A program made the position numbers and the translations under genes. The notes under the pieces are model-generated. The model searched no databases and was not told the origin of the DNA. It saw only the letters and a program-made list of their open reading frames with translations. This document shows positions 21,878-34,999 of a stretch of DNA of 64,000 nt, one piece after another. Within the stretch, counting starts at the first letter, position 1. Each line of letters begins with the position of its first letter. Origin of the DNA: Lutjanus erythropterus (taxonomy: Eukaryota > Chordata > Actinopteri > Lutjaniformes > Lutjanidae); NCBI GenBank assembly GCA_020091685.1, contig CM034599.1, positions 7,286,836 to 7,350,835 of the forward strand, read 5' to 3'.

Positions 21878-24800
21878 GCCAACCACCATTGAAGCACAGT
21901 CTGCTTGAGAATATGCCAAACTGTGATCCAAGCACCTACGTACATCTTGTGGCATTACTGAGCTGAGGCAGTGATCACATCAATGGAATCTACTTTCATC
22001 CTTTGAGTGTTTGTCTCTTCAGAAGTAGATTTGACTGTGGAGCAGAAGGTTCCTCCTGCCTCCAGGCAGTTCCTGTGGAGGTCTTCTCCTCCTCTGATCA
22101 ATCCCCCGCGCCCCTTTGTGGGTCGTCCAGCAGGCCAGCCAAGCAGACAGGCTAAGTCAGACATGCTTTTCGCTTACTTTCGTCTCCCTCTGTTGACCGG
22201 AGGGAATGCACTCCAGCTGGACTAAGTTTGCCTCCCTTCTCTTTATCTCCACTGTTGCAGACTGCAGTTGTTTTGGGTGACACACTGCTGGATTGTCTCC
22301 GCCATGTGGATGTGAATATGGATGTGTGCGCTGAGGGAAAGCACCAGTATATCATAAACCTCAGAGGAATGCATCATGTCTCTCTGCAGAATACGTCTCT
22401 ATGTGCATGTCTCCATTGTGAGCTCCTCGGAACAATGCAGCCAGTGTGAGCCAGCACTGTAAAGTGGTCTGTGGTGCGACCAGGTGTCTCCTGAGTTGAT
22501 CCCAGGGGTCCCATGTCAAGATATGCCTTGATATCCTAACACCTCTCACTGCTTCCAAGGAAGGAGGATATGGTAAGCAGGGGGCACATCAGGCAACTTG
22601 AGAGGCCCCTGAAGATCACATCTCGCCACAGAGGCATGCTAAACACACAGAAAGTCATCTGTCTGATTTTTCATACTTTTACACAACAGACTCTGTGGAG
22701 TCAATGTGTCTACGGAAGGATATATTCCAGGCAGCTATGTACAAAATATGGTGGTGCACTGATTAAATTGTCATTTGACATACAACGCATTATTTCCAGC
22801 CCTGTCTCCTAGAAATTACACTCATATACAAATAATTTGCAACAGCAAATACAATTTGAGAGAAGCATAATGAAGGCAGAATTACATTTTCTACTAACAA
22901 AATGAGGAAATGTTCTTACAAGAGCAATATGTAGCAATTGTGTGTGAAAAAATGAATACAGCAGTCCAAATAGTGAGGTGGAGCCATAGACGGTATATGA
23001 AATAGGTTGAAATCCTATTGAATGTACTATAATCTATAAGTTATTTCCCCCACCTCCTCCCCTGATTGAGGGAAGCTCAGGCAGGCTGCAGGAACACCGT
23101 AGGAGTGCAAGACAAGCACAACATTTTATGACATATCATAGTCATGTTATGATTTATTATAGTAAATATATGACAGATTTCTTCTTTAACCAAAGTGCTT
23201 TTGTTGTAAGATGTGAACCTGGACTCTGGTGTCACATTCCCGCACCTTGTACATGCAGGCAATCACAATGAAATTACAATATAGTAATATAAGAAATGTA
23301 ATTTCAAGGAGACAGAATTTCTATTTCAAAACACATCTACACTTATTTCCATTGCCTACTGAAATCTATTCAATAGATTTATAGCTATTAATATACCTGA
23401 TTCTTTTTTATGATTACAAGATTTCCCTGCCATTTTATAATAAAGCTCAGTAAATTTACAAGCGTATATATTGTACATGCTATTTCATGTTCTACTGCCA
23501 ATGCTAGTAAGCCAAATAATTTGATTCATTACTGTAATTTCCACAGAGAAATGAAGGCACTTGATATACCAGGCAGCCAAAGACTTGAAAATGGATCTGA
23601 ATAAATTTCACATTAATTTATCTATATACCAAACAGTTTCTGTCAACATCCACTATAAAGCATTATAAGCAACCCAAAAAATACTGCTGCTTTGCCAGTC
23701 TTTTCCACTCTGAGTGTCAGGTAAATGGATCATGCCATTTGGTGTGTGAGTGGGTCTTTGATTTTAAGATATTAATCCAAGCCTGTCTTTGTACTTGCGC
23801 GTTGCTGGTTTTTCCAGATGGAAAACTGAAATAACCTCAATCTCTTTCCTTCAGAGAACTTTTACTGTAGTCGGAAACGCTATTTTTTAGTTAATGTATA
23901 CTCCATTTCACAGTGTTCTTAACTTGGCAGCATGTGCCGTCTCCATCAAGTTAAACTGAGGAATACATGGCTCACAGACATCTAAATTGGGTCTGTATGC
24001 CAACCCAAGTTACCAGGTTTTATCTTCATCTACTGTCCCCTATATTTAAAAGGACAAAGCAAGGTTCTCATACAGAGGCAGGGGTATGCTGTATAGAGAG
24101 GAAACAGGGCTGTGTTTGGAAGGACATGGCTAAATATAACCTCCCCTCTCACCTCCCATTCTGTGTCTGCCACCAGTTTTACTCAACCGAGGTCCCAGTT
24201 GCACCCTAGTCATAACCAAACAGACAGCTGGCAGTCAGTTATGTTCCCACACTTCCCACACGAGCAGGGTCCCTCAGGTTCTAGCAATGTCAAATGCACC
24301 ATTCAGATACCCCTAAATATTTAATCAGGACAAGTAGAAGGCAATCTTCTACATCCACTAGCATTAAACATTTAATACCCCACTGACATGATATCTAGTC
24401 AGCCGAGACTTAGTCAAGAGACACGTTTGATGAAGAGCTGCAGACACTCGTTCTCTTCTTAGTAAAATTACACAAAGACAAATTCACAGGAAAAAAATAC
24501 AGAACACTTTGTCAAGCGTAGGTCAAATTCAAGGATCGGACACACCTCCCACACAAACAGGCTCGCTCAAAAACACACACACACAAACTGGCAAAGGTAA
24601 ATTTCTCTACAAACATATATCATCCGTGAGAGGTGAAGCACGGAGGAGGCTTGTGAATCCCATCAGTCATGGCTTTAGACTAAGGTTAAAAGCGGGACAG
24701 GGCAGCCACTGTCAGCGCGCACAAACCAGCCAAGGACAGAGAAGGAGGGCTGAGGGCAATCTGCTGTATACCATAAAGCTATATAACATCACAAGTCCAC

Positions 24801-27800
24801 AACAAGGGCAGAGTTTGTTATGACACTGCTGGATGACAGCTGTTGATACAACAGACCACAAGGAGTTAAAGTCTCTCCAATTAAAGGGGAGCCGATTTTA
24901 CACATCAAAGTCTGTTTACAGGTCATGGGCAGCACTATGGGCTGTGCAAAATCAGATGACTCTGAAAAATTTAGGGGTTTGGAGTAAGAATACCCCTTTT
25001 TCCATACAACTGTGCTGGCATGGCTTCAATTGGTTTGACTCGGCACGTCAGCCCAGCACAGCAGGGATTTGCATCTCCGTTATAACAGGACTAGCCGCTT
25101 CTAGGTGTGTCCTTTAACTGAAAAGTCAAGCAGCTGTAAAACAGCAAAAAAACACGTTATTTTCTATTAATACTTTTCAATAAATGTCTCCCCATTACTT
25201 TGCTTTCTAAAAGCTTTTAATGTGAAGCAGCAAAGCCAGGAAATGTTGGGTTTTCATCAGCAGTAGTTTAATTAAAATGACTCCTATGCAGCTGAAAGCA
25301 AACATGAAACAGTAGAATAAAGCAAATACCTGAAGGTACAAACAGCGACACAGGATAGAAACTACACTAAACGTCCAAAAGTGCCATTGGAAAAGCTGTA
25401 TGGGTTTCTTGTTATACATCCATGCTTCTACCATAACACATCAGAATCTCTGACTGAACCGCTGGCAGTCAAGGTGCATTGTAGATAATAGGCGCAGGGT
25501 TTTGACAATGAAGAGGAATGCGTGGCATAAAAAAGTATATCTCTAGTTCTGCTGCATTGATTTTGATTCTGTTCATCATGAGCCTGAAAATATTATTGGA
25601 GCACAACACTAAATTTGTAGAGTAGTCCTTTAATGAATGCTGATCTGGTTCACTCTATGTCTCTATTTGAAGTACATGATTGACTGCATAAAATTAAATG
25701 TTGGAAATGTAAACTTATTAGTTGAGATCAATAGAGAATTTGAGTCGACTTGTTTGCAGTCAGTCCTGTAGCCTGGTGGTTAATGGAGCAGGCACATGAT
25801 GCTGAAAAGGCATCAGGGGGCAGTGGTTGCAAATTTGTTCTGCAATGAATCGACTGTCAGGAACTTGCTGAATATATTGAGTGCATCAAGTGAATGAATT
25901 ATTGGGCTCCTAATTTTGCACATGAACATGAGAGCAGCATGAGTTTAGTTGCTGGTCTGCACACGTCGCCAGTGTCTGGAGGAGGATGGTGTGTGTGGTC
26001 CAAGTCAATAGTATCAAGTGGTGCTGTGCAAACACACGTATACAGTATATACTATACATACAAACACACACACACAGATACAGATGCAGATACTGGAGGT
26101 GACCCAGCGCAGTGACAGGGTGGGACGTGACTTGATTAAGAATGGCGAGGTAAGAGTGATAAAGTACCATCTAAATCCACCCACATCCTGTGACCCTGCA
26201 ATAAGTCAAACACCAACGACAGCCACGCACACCATAAATAATGCTGTCTGATGTCAGGCTGAGCAGCCCTCCCTCTGCTCAGGTTTAGATTCATTGTTTG
26301 ACTAAATGTAAGACTAAAAGTGGAAAACTTTGCTTTCGGGAAAACACACACAGAGCAGACATACCCCACATAGCAACTAATAAGATGCTAAAGGCAGCTA
26401 AATCTAACTTTCTGTTCTCTATTTTCATGCTCTCCTGGGCCATATGCACAGACACTGAGGCAAGCACAAATAGCATACACACTGGATTCTAGCTCGTGAT
26501 AATTCATGCAATCACACCCGAACCCATGAACACATCATGTGGGGTTAATAGAGCAGGTGTCCACTGCAGAGCTCCCTCTGCACCCTTGGCTCCTGAGCCA
26601 ATATTCAGGGCTAATTTGAATAAAAAAATCTGCAAACATTTGCTGGACCATTCAGGCTAATGTTCAATCTGCTGCTCTTTGACACAGTGCCACCAGGCAA
26701 CTCATTTCCATTCCTGAAGCCCGCGTCGCAGTGTCATATGGCGGGACATGAGAGGGGAAATGAGTAAAATTGGGCGAAGAGGAAAAGGAAAGAGGATGAG
26801 GAATGACGTGGGGTTTGAAGAAAATGCTTGAGTATTCAGCTTGGAAAATATTGTGACTCGTACACACAAATGTGTCAGCAGAACATCATCAAGGTCAAGG
26901 CAGAAAATAGAAATCGGTTACTCTTTAAACAAACCGGCACAGGTGCAGGAAAGTGCAGGAAAAAGCACAAATATTTGACAGAGAAATAATGGTGTGGAAA
27001 ATACATAAAATTGCAGGGAGAGTCTTGCGCTCTGGGTAAACACTCACCACAGGTACTGGCATTCTCAAGATGCTCTAGTAGAAGCACACAAACACATATA
27101 TATATCCATCTCAGCTGATGTGTAAATGTCTTACATACACACATCACATCTCCCAACCTCCCAGCACATAAAAAGTGCAACAGAGAGGCAAACAGACAAC
27201 AGTAGGATAGTCTCTTTTGGAAAAGTAATAACTGAGAAAAGAGGCAGAAAAACATGCTCCCAAGATGGTATACTTTTGCTTTTATGCATAGCGAGAGTTT
27301 CCACTCAATTTCCTCCTCTTATTTCGGCACCATCCCGAAGATAATATCTCTCACTGTCTTCTTTCTCTGTTCCAAAGGCATGATGAGGGTTGCATAAAAT
27401 TAGCTGCTTTGACAGGGGGAACGTGTCTGGGGGCAACACAGAGGACCTTGTTTCCAAAGAGTCTCGACACACTCCGCTCAACCCCCCATATCCCCGAGTA
27501 ACAACACAAGATCAGATAGAGGGGCCTGTTTAAAATAGCACCCCACAGACACTCTTCTGAAGATTTGAACCACCAGAAAAAAAAAAAAGAAAAAAATACA
27601 GAGCAGAAAATTATGAACGCGGTGCTGATGTTTTCGACAAGCTTGGTCTTGTCTTGTAGGTTTCTCCTGCCCAAAATGAATTATGGATGAAGTTTATGTA
27701 TTGTGAATATATGTAAGGTATTTTTGAACATTGGGACAAACCTGTGTTTTGAGGGGGTTTTGATTTTTACTCCTCAATTATGCTGGGAAATGGATACGTC

Positions 27801-28162
27801 AACTCCGTCAGATGGAAAATCAGGCAGAGTTGATATCTTACAGAGTTGACAAAATGTTTTATTTTTTAAAGTTTAAAGTAAACTACGAGTTCTCTTAATG
27901 CTAATCAAAATACAAACGATTTTTGACCATGATTCTTATTTGAATTTTTCAAAAAATAGAAAGCTTACCCGTGCTTGAGCAGCCTTTTTTTTTTTTAACC
28001 AGGAAGGGAGACAGGTGCATTGCTGATCCTTTTCATGCCTGATTTAATCATGTTTTTGTAAAAATCTGACCAAGCTGATGGAAATTTGGGACTATGCAGG
28101 GCCAACATTTTCACAAGAAAACAACAGCTTTAAAACAAAAATTATTGTAATAGCAGATTATT
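21878..28162. other. long unique non-coding stretch
   Basis: No gene is firmly supported. An acceptor-like tract ends at about 22021 (GTTTGTCTCTTCAG), followed by a frame reading EVDLTVEQKVPPASR, but no donor follows and the frame runs into a stop, so I do not call it an exon. A short CA run lies near 26065-26076 and an A-rich run near 27580-27598. I see no other repeat. Confidence 0.4.
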
Positions 28163-28390
28163 GTAGAGCTGCAACAATCACTCAATTATTTATTGGCTAT
28201 TAGATTAATCACAAACTATTATGATTGCCAATTTATTATTTTAATATTGAATATTTTCTGGTTTCTTTACTTCTCTATGGCAGTAAACTGAAATTTTTTT
28301 GGGTTGTGGCCATAGCACAAACATCATTTTGGGCTTTTGGAAAACACCAATCAACATTTTTCACCATTTTCTGACATTTCAAGGACCAAA
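28163..28390 (+). mobile_element. fragment of a TAGGGCTGCAAC-type hAT MITE
   Basis: It starts TAGAGCTGCAACAATCAC and continues with TTAGATTAATCACAAACTATTATG and TTTCTGGTTTCTTTACTTCT, which match the left half of a MITE very common in teleosts. The right end is missing. Another partial copy is at about 57795-58047. Confidence 0.6.
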
Positions 28391-30150
28391 CATGCCAAAC
28401 TTTACACTACATATATTTCATTTATATAAAAATCCTTACAGAATCAATTTTCACCAAAAAGATGGAATTAGACTGTTATTATCATTCATTTTTAAAGTTG
28501 TTTTTCATATGAAGATTCTCATGAATGTGTGTTGTGCTTTGTGTTGTTATTGTAGTCAAAATGGAAACAGAAGCCGTAATCAAAAAAAACACAGAGGTGA
28601 ATCTGTCATCTCGTACCCTTCACGCACTGAAAACAGACAGGTCAGAGCCTTAAATGCTTCATCTACTCGCTGGTATCCCAGTCCAATTACAACTCGTCCC
28701 ACCAAGCCCTTTCTTTCCACACTCTCACGGGCTGTCAGATTCCGATATGGAGGGCGTTGCAATATTGAAGGTCGGTCAGTCTGCGCACTTAACCTCATTT
28801 CCCAACACTCTGCTCTGCCTCTCCCAGAAGAGCCTTTTGATTGGTGTCCATTTGAAAAGCGGGCTTTGGGTTTGACGGGAGGGGTACGGAGGGTAGGGAA
28901 GATCAGAGCAGCCTCGGCGTAGCCTGAGAAAGGAGCTTTTTAGAGCACGACTCCTGACTGCAGTCAGTTATAATGGTTTTCAATTAACCAAGGGAAAAGA
29001 CTGAGAACTAATCTGGGCTAGCACAGGAGAACCAGTCATGCAATATTCATGTACACAAACTAATGAAAGCCCAGATTAGCCTACATATTTACATGGGGTC
29101 GGTGCTGTGTCGTCCACACATTAAAGGAATGTGCTGCCAAATAGCAGAGAAAGAAAAAGACGAAGAAGGGGAGGATGGCACATTGGGAACTGGAATCAGA
29201 CAGCGAAGAGATAATGAAGAGTAGAAAGGAGATCAAGAGAGAAGGAAATCAAGGAGTAAAAATGAGAGGTCAACGGGACACCGGGAAGACCTTGAATGAA
29301 AAGGAAATGGGATCATGAGATAAAGAGGTGAAGAAAAGCAAGAGGAGGTACGACTCCTCAAAAGAGATTAAGGATCATCTGCATTTTGCCTTTTCATCTG
29401 CCTTCACTGTAATCACTCCTCTCTGAAGGCAGACACCAGCCCCCACTCAAAATGACACCAATCTGAATGAGTGATCTTGACAAATTGGGCTGCGGTTGAA
29501 AAAGAGGATGCTCTTTTGACTGAGGAGAGGGGCTGCAGACAGTGGGGAGTCTACGGCAGGACAAAGATATAACTGTAATTGGCTGCTACACTCTCCTTCC
29601 CCTAATCTCCGACCACGGAGAGAGCGGCGAGTGGAGAAAATGGGACAGCGAGCACGAACAGATTGCCACAACAGCAGAATGCTCTGCGACCACGAATTTC
29701 AATAATGTCTGAAATGTTATGTGGATGCATCAGAACAATATGGGAAATTCATCCGTAATCCTTAGTAGGTCACAAAAGACTTAAAAGACTTCAAAGCTGG
29801 ATTAATGTGTGACTGGACATACCAATTCCACACTGGGTAACTTCTTACCAAGCATTAACATTGTATGTCAAACAAGAAGCTAATCGTGGGTTTAGTTTGA
29901 AAATATCCTTTGACCTTTTGTAGAGGTCTCAGAATTAATTTTATGCTCCACAGATATCTAATTTTATGCTTTTACGGACTTACACATTTGCAGAATAATG
30001 GAAATGTCCTGATATTTTTCTTCACTTAGGAAACCAGTGAGCCTGATGTGCTGCAAAATGTTCTGCGTTAACTGCCTGCTTCTGTTTCATTTCATGTCCA
30101 GTGTATAAGGTGCGTGTGTACACACGCTGATGGGCTTACAGTTAGAGATG
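28391..30150. other. unique stretch with a purine-rich tract
   Basis: No gene is seen. The 207-codon frame starting at 28299 begins inside the MITE fragment and has no protein-like composition. Positions 29143-29356 are strongly A/G-rich on the + strand (GAAAGAAAAAGACGAAGAAG-type sequence). Confidence 0.45.
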
Positions 30151-30242
30151 CACAAATTCCAATAAATGAATTTGGATATCTGCAGATACTGACACTATAC
30201 TAATACCAGCTCTGTTTCTTCTTGAAGTAATACTGCTCTTTC

Positions 30243-30857
30243 CATCAACCGGTCATTTGTTGAAATTGTGGACAGTTTTAGATTTCCTGGTTTTCCCATC
30301 ACAGAGACACTCACATGGTCACTTAACACCAACTGCATGCTCAAGAAGGCACAGTAGCAGAGACCGTTTTTTTCAAAAAGTTTGGGTCGTGCATTTTCAT
30401 CTCAGCACCAGTGAGAATGTCCTGACAAGCTGCATCACAGTGTGGTTTAGCGATCTGACTGGCCAGGACTGCAGACTGCTTCAGAGGACTGAAAAGACAG
30501 CAGCAAAAATCATTGGCAACGAGCTACCACAACTTCACAACATTTACAGTACTCTCTGAAAAAGGAAAGCCCAAAACATCATGAAGGACATCATCCTTCA
30601 TGATCATGAAATCACACACCAACCAACTCAGTAACAGTGTTTTTTTCCACAGGCAGTCAGGTTGTTGTACAGCTTATGCATTTATATAGCAAACTTGTTG
30701 TATATAACATATTGTATACTGTGTATATAATATATGGGTCTTGTGTGCATATCTCACATTTTTGTGATTGCCTTACGTGTTTATGTTCATGTTGTCCATT
30801 ATGTGAGCTACAGCACAAGAATTTCACTGTATTTTTAACACATGACAATGAAGTTGA
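30243..30857 (+). pseudogene. LINE 3' fragment (end of reverse-transcriptase ORF), dead
   Basis: The translation recovers the C-terminal part of a non-LTR retrotransposon ORF2, broken across frames. First comes VEIVDSFRFP (30259 onward), then TLTWSLNTNCMLKKAQ followed by a stop. After a frameshift come ENVLTSCITVWFSDLTG and LLQRTEKTAAKIIGNELP (up to about 30556), then FFPQAVRLL near 30640. A 3' UTR-like tail includes CAAGAATTTCACTGTA and ATGACAATGAAGTTGA. This order matches the region downstream of the reverse-transcriptase domain in L2/CR1-like LINEs. At least two frameshifts and a stop show it is inactive, and the 5' part is missing (typical 5' truncation). An 11-bp perfect hairpin lies at 30578-30604. 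Confidence 0.8.
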
Positions 30858-31094
30858 ACGTTATGATTATTACTAGTAGTACTTGTAATAGTAGTAGTGG
30901 TAGTAGTACTACAAGAGGCTGAAACTGAACTTCAGTCTGGAAAGCTTGTGTAGTTTGTGTAATGTAACTTGTATAAGGGTATCCTTCAACCACTGAGGGG
31001 AGCCGTAGGATTGTGGCTTGTGACATTCACATCACATCATTGCTATGGGTTCAAGTTTGCTCTTTTGTGTTCCAAAGTGCAAATGTTATAGGTT
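30858..31094. repeat. degenerate TAG/TAC trinucleotide patch and short unique spacer
   Basis: Positions 30868-30912 form a degenerate TAG/GTA trinucleotide run just after the LINE tail. It may have grown from the LINE's terminal microsatellite. The rest is unique. Confidence 0.5.
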
Positions 31095-31368
31095 AATTCC
31101 ACCAGGCATGGCATTGGGTTACGGCTGCATTATTTCCTTCGGAGCTGGTTGTGACAATTCAAAACAGTGCTTGTGATTCCACCAGCAGGGCTGCAGCGTG
31201 TCCCAGAAGCAGCTCTCCACTTTGCTCCGCTTCAAATATGCGTCAAGTCTATTTTTGATGGATGCCGCGTCACTCTACTGAAACACTTCTGAAACGCTGC
31301 TGGTGAGACAAGAGGGTGTGGAGGATGGATCAAAACTGAGGCACGGACATCTTGTGTCCAGTGGAATT
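31095..31368. mobile_element. possible MITE with AATTCCAC ends
   Basis: The segment begins AATTCCACCAGG and ends CCAGTGGAATT, inverted with one mismatch over about 11-12 bp. An internal GATTCCACCAGCAGGG echoes the end. No target duplication was resolved, and the family is not recognised with confidence. It may instead be unique sequence with chance ends. Confidence 0.35.
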
Positions 31369-33720
31369 CGTTTGTGTTTGTAATAGTGTATGTCTGTGGT
31401 TTATGTTGGTAATTGTCATTTTTGCTGGTTTACTATGAATGCTAGTACATTTCTTCAGCTGTATTGTAGCAAAGTAATTTTGATCATTATCCCCTTATAC
31501 TACATGCAAATATTGCTTAGCATTGTGTTAACAAACAGAAACATGTGGCGTTGTGGAATTTTGCTTGGAATGCAGATCAGTGATGTGAGTCTGATATCCG
31601 ATGGATGCCTTATATCAATATCGGGTTCCAATACCAATGTCGGATCGGATCGATTCCATCTATTCTTATTGTGAAATGCAACGCAGAAAGAATACAATTT
31701 CTGGCTGATTTCAGGAAAATCTCTCATTCTCTTGTTTCAAGGACCCAGAGAGACTAATGAATTCATAGTTCTACCAATGTGCTGGGCTAGCAGGTTCTCT
31801 CCCCCCCCACCCACCCCGTCTCTACCTGCCTCAACTTTCAGAAATGAAATGTGAGAAATGGGCCAATTTACAGCTAAAGGCTGTTTCTTCCTAAGAGACG
31901 CCGACATAAAGATGGAGTACAGATGATATGCAGAGGTAGATGGGGAGAGATGAGGGGTTTGAATTTAGACAGAGAGAAAAAAGGAAGGAAAAGATGTGAG
32001 ACAGGAAAGCAAGACGTTGGCACTAATATGAGTGTCATCTCTGAGGGTAGACAGAAGTGCTTGAATTGCATTTTTGGCCTTTAACTCCTCTTATACAAAG
32101 AGACTGCAGTTGAAGAGCGGCTCTTGATCTTTCCAATCAGCTACCATGACAAGAGCTGCTCAGATATTCAACAAGCAGAAACAAAAGAGGATGTCAGCAT
32201 GAAGAACTTTGCTACACTCCGAGAAGTTTCTGAGAGAAAGATATGAAGAAGTTGGAAGAAGCAGGCAGAACAAAGGAGGGACGACAGAAACGAATATGAG
32301 AGGTCCTCCGCCATCTGTTCGTAATTATGTCTGGGGTCCACACTGCAGCTGAAATAGCCCACCATTTCCAAGGGTAGTGCCACAGCTCTGTTACAATATC
32401 TCATCACAGTTCTCCCTCATAAGAAAAGCATGATGCAATTTATGTTCAACAAGTCATATGTGCAAATTGTCGCCTACAGACAACATATGGAGGTCTTAGC
32501 TGTCTGCAGACATGTGTAGAAACCAGGTCATTGTTTTCCACAACACATAACTACATTTTTATTCTAAATTAATTTAATGAGGCACCGACAGCCTCTTTGA
32601 CAGACACAGCGGCAGTTTCAGTGGAATAAACTGCAGACTGACGGAGACAAAGCTTTCTGATTGCTCTAACATCACATCTGTTAAGCACAGCTTTGAGAGG
32701 ATGAGACCAGGAGGTGGGTGGGCCACTGGGAGGGGTATCATTTCTCGCCTCTGCCCCTCCCTCCCTTCCTCATGGGACCAGTTACATTTTCATTTGATAG
32801 GAACTGGAAAACCACCATCTGTAATTAGATTACAAATAGATAGATGGAATTGAGAAAAAAAAAATCTTGGTTAATTAACTCAAACCATATTCTAATCAGG
32901 TTTCATAACTCCCCCTCCTCTTCAACAACCTCCGATCTGAATCCTCTCACAAATCCCCCAGGACTCACCATCACACAAGCCAAGAAGAGACGGGCACTCA
33001 AACAAGATCATTTGACGCTAATTTCCCAAACAGGAAAGCACTTAAAGACGCGCTCTGATTGAGACAACTGAGCACGTGCATCAAAAGCAGATGAGGAAAA
33101 AAACGGAAGCAACAGAATGCACACTGCATGAAAAGGTTGAAAAACATCTTTCTGTCTCGTGTTGTTTTGTGTACGTTTCCTGAGATGTGCGGTTCCTGTG
33201 CAAGGGGCGACAGTTTCCGTCATTGCAGGAAACGAGGACAGGGAATTAAATGAGTCTCTCTTTATGGGAATGGGGACAAGTGGCTGTGATAACAGTCAAA
33301 GAGGTGTCTCAGAAGGAGTGTCGCCCGCCACATTCGCATCTCCATTATCTGTCAACCTGCCAGTCCATCTGTCTGTTTGCCACACAGTGCACAGAAGACT
33401 GACAAACTCCATTTACAAAGGAAACATGTGTCACATGTACTGTGCAATGAGGAAAAGCAACGCCCTAAACGTGCCGCACTGATCAGGAATTTTGCTATTG
33501 TTCAACATTTTTCATCAGTTTCTAATTATGACTCCTGTAGTAGAAATAAAGAATTCCAAAGTATTTCATCAAAGCTGTCTCGCAGACAGTCATCAGACTG
33601 ACAGCTCAATCACGCAGCCATTACATTTGTCTCTCACTTTGATTAGAAATCCATTTCAAATGTCAAGTCGGTTTTTATTTTCCAGAACAAAGCGCACAGC
33701 ATGAAGAAAAAAGACGAGAG
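31369..33720. other. mostly unique non-coding stretch
   Basis: No gene is seen. About 31575-31660 contains GATATCCGATGG and GTCGGATCGGATCG, which resemble an internal part of a teleost hAT MITE, but no ends are visible. A 9-bp inverted repeat around 33174-33233 is within chance expectation. Confidence 0.4.
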
Positions 33721-34035
33721 GACAGACACCGCTGAAACAAGAAGAGCAAGAGATTACATGTCAAACTGTTTCTCCACACTGTTACTTTGACATTAAGATA
33801 TCCAAAGTTTTATTCCTCGGGAATCAACTCTTAATCCGTCGGTATAACAGGGCCTTTCCCGACAGTTTTTGACAGCATGTTTTCTGGATGAGGAAAGCTC
33901 TTGTATATCAAGGCTCGGGGAGTAAGAGATTACATGTAGCATAATTAAGATCCAAAAAAATGAAGAAAATGGTGTCGTCATCCATGGGCTCCACAATCAA
34001 GTTAATTTTCAGAAACACTTACAGATAAGACCAAC
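33721..34035. repeat. interspersed repeat block, homologous to 38072-38341
   Basis: Shared order of landmarks: GACAGACACC, AGAGATTACATGTCAAACTG, CCACACTGTTACTT, CCAAAGTTT, ATTCCTC, TATAACAGGGCC, then GAGTAA.AGATTACATGTA and AGAAACA.TTACAG. The two copies are clearly diverged. There is no coding frame. It belongs to a dispersed family that also contributes to 34740-34990 and 51590-51870. Confidence 0.7.
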
Positions 34036-34464
34036 TGCTAACTTTTGCTACAAAGAGCAACCATGTTATTTTATACTGTTCTGATTAGTTCCCCCCTACT
34101 GTGCTGTGATTAACTAGTTCTTGCTGCCTCAACGACTGTTGGCACCAATGTCTGTGTGATGGCCAGAGAGCTTTTTTAATGTTGTGAAAGGGTCTATTTT
34201 AACCATAAGCCTCCTAAACATACTCAAGTAGTTTTTGTTCTGAAAACTAAGGTCATTTTCTGTGCCTAAACCTACCCATGTAATGTGCCTAAACATTTAA
34301 AAGTTTTTGTGCCTAATAAATACTTTTTGTTGCTGAATGTAGAGAAATAATTTTATGCCCAAACTGAGACTGAAAACTGAAATAATAAGTCAACTAAATG
34401 ACTCACTGTCACATTAACCTACCTAACCTAAAGACTCCAGTGTTTGATCCATTCAGCCACTAAA

Positions 34465-34554
34465 TTAGCTGCACAGATCAACAGCTAACCTTAGCTACAT
34501 AGCAACTGCTAACACTGGCTACACAGACCAACTGCTAATGTTAGCTGCACAGAA
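34465..34554. repeat. short 26-bp minisatellite (about 3.5 units)
   Basis: Units beginning TTAGCTGCACAGATCAAC, TTAGCTACATAGCAACT, CTGGCTACACAGACCAACT and TTAGCTGCACAG follow each other at periods of 26, 24 and 26 bp. It lies inside the larger repeat region. Confidence 0.7.
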
Positions 34555-34739
34555 ATACAAGTTAGCTAGCTAACCTGTCAATACATTCTACTGCTGCAAC
34601 TACGACTTTCACAACAGAAAGATATTTTGGGAGTATCGGTGGTGACGCTGTGATAGTGACTGGGATGGTGTGTGGGTAAAAAGACAAGCCAAGCACTAGA
34701 ACAAGTTTATGGCAATTAAAATTGAGAGTGAAGTGTGAA

Positions 34740-34990
34740 TAGCACACTTAAAGTACATTTAAATGTGCAGAATTACAAGTATTAAATCTAACTTGCATTG
34801 ACACATAACAAAGGAAGGAGTAGGTGGACAAACAATAAACCTAAGAATTAACATAAAAATTTGGTACTGAGAGAATCTATGTTACTATACTTTAATACTG
34901 TGATACTTGCATTAGGTTACTGACTACATTTTTGAATCAGTTAATTAGTAATTGTATCAGAGTACATTTCTAAAGAAATCCTGTGTATAT
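34740..34990. repeat. dispersed repeat, homologous to 51690-51870
   Basis: Both regions share GGACAAACAATAA, a stretch with TACTTTAATA.TGTGATACTTG.ATTA, and (G)TAAT.AGTAAT followed by a sequence ending in TACATTT. No termini were defined. Confidence 0.55.
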
Positions 34991-34999
34991 TGTACCAAA

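Noticed and set aside
22021-22225. Possible exon after a GTTTGTCTCTTCAG acceptor
   Set aside because: No donor follows before the stop, no poly(A) signal was found close by, and the frame is not recognisable.
28299-28922. Longest open frame in the window (207 codons, + strand)
   Set aside because: It begins inside a MITE fragment, has no domain or splice context, and its length is reachable by chance in 64 kb.
33174-33233. Possible microRNA-like hairpin
   Set aside because: Nine perfect base pairs in 60 bp are expected several times by chance in 64 kb, and the inner stem does not continue well.
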